From NCBI GenBank assembly GCA_910577065.1, contig CAJTLD010000018.1:21901-27855 (forward strand): DNA of 5,955 nucleotides, given 5' to 3'. Every line of letters begins with the position of its first letter. Position 1 is the first letter of the stretch. The notes beneath the pieces were generated by a model. The model was not told where the DNA came from, did no database searches, and saw nothing but the letters and a program-made list of their open reading frames with translations. Below are positions 5,952 through 5,955 of this stretch, piece after piece. This stretch comes from an uncultured Lachnospiraceae bacterium. Lineage in GTDB: Bacteria; Bacillota; Clostridia; Lachnospirales; Lachnospiraceae. The position numbers and the translations under genes are program-made.

Positions 5952-5955
5952 CCCC

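Overview
The window is the front end of a dcw (division and cell wall) gene cluster read entirely from the minus strand. In transcription order, right to left, it holds mraZ, rsmH (mraW), ftsL, a first class B penicillin-binding protein (PBP; here PBP-A, in the pbpB/ftsI position) and a second class B PBP (here PBP-B, in the spoVD position) that runs off the left edge. This order matches the Bacillus subtilis mraZ-rsmH-ftsL-pbpB-spoVD block. Strong AGGAGG-like ribosome binding sites, moderate GC and the protein style point to an endospore-type Firmicute. My best guess from memory is a Lachnospiraceae-like member of Clostridia; the family assignment is an inference.

Layout: 5922-5951 has three 10-bp-phased TGG repeats that look like the MraZ autoregulatory operator. 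mraZ is at 5476-5907, rsmH at 4508-5449, ftsL at 3971-4480, PBP-A at 1844-3946 (GTG start) and PBP-B from 1763 through the left edge. The first three gaps are only 24 to 27 nt and each carries a Shine-Dalgarno sequence, so the genes are probably one transcript. The PBP-A/PBP-B gap is longer (80 nt) and is the one structured intergenic region. No gene-free stretch exceeds 300 bases, and I see no RNA genes, mobile elements or CRISPR.

How the genes work together: MraZ is the cluster's own transcriptional regulator, and RsmH methylates 16S rRNA. FtsL is a bitopic divisome scaffold. The two PBPs are membrane-anchored transpeptidases that cross-link peptidoglycan, presumably for septation (PBP-A) and for spore cortex or a second septal role (PBP-B).

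This is a well-known cluster and I do not see a wholly new system. The most interesting item is the PBP-A/PBP-B gap. A perfect 12-bp inverted repeat would bury the PBP-B ribosome binding site in read-through mRNA. A candidate sigma-E-like promoter lies over the 5' arm and would give mRNA lacking that arm. This suggests a transcript-dependent translational switch. Secondary items are a KTA in place of KTG in PBP-B, matched cysteine pairs in both PBPs, a disordered tail of about 80 residues on PBP-A with internal duplication, and a charged insert in its N-terminal domain.
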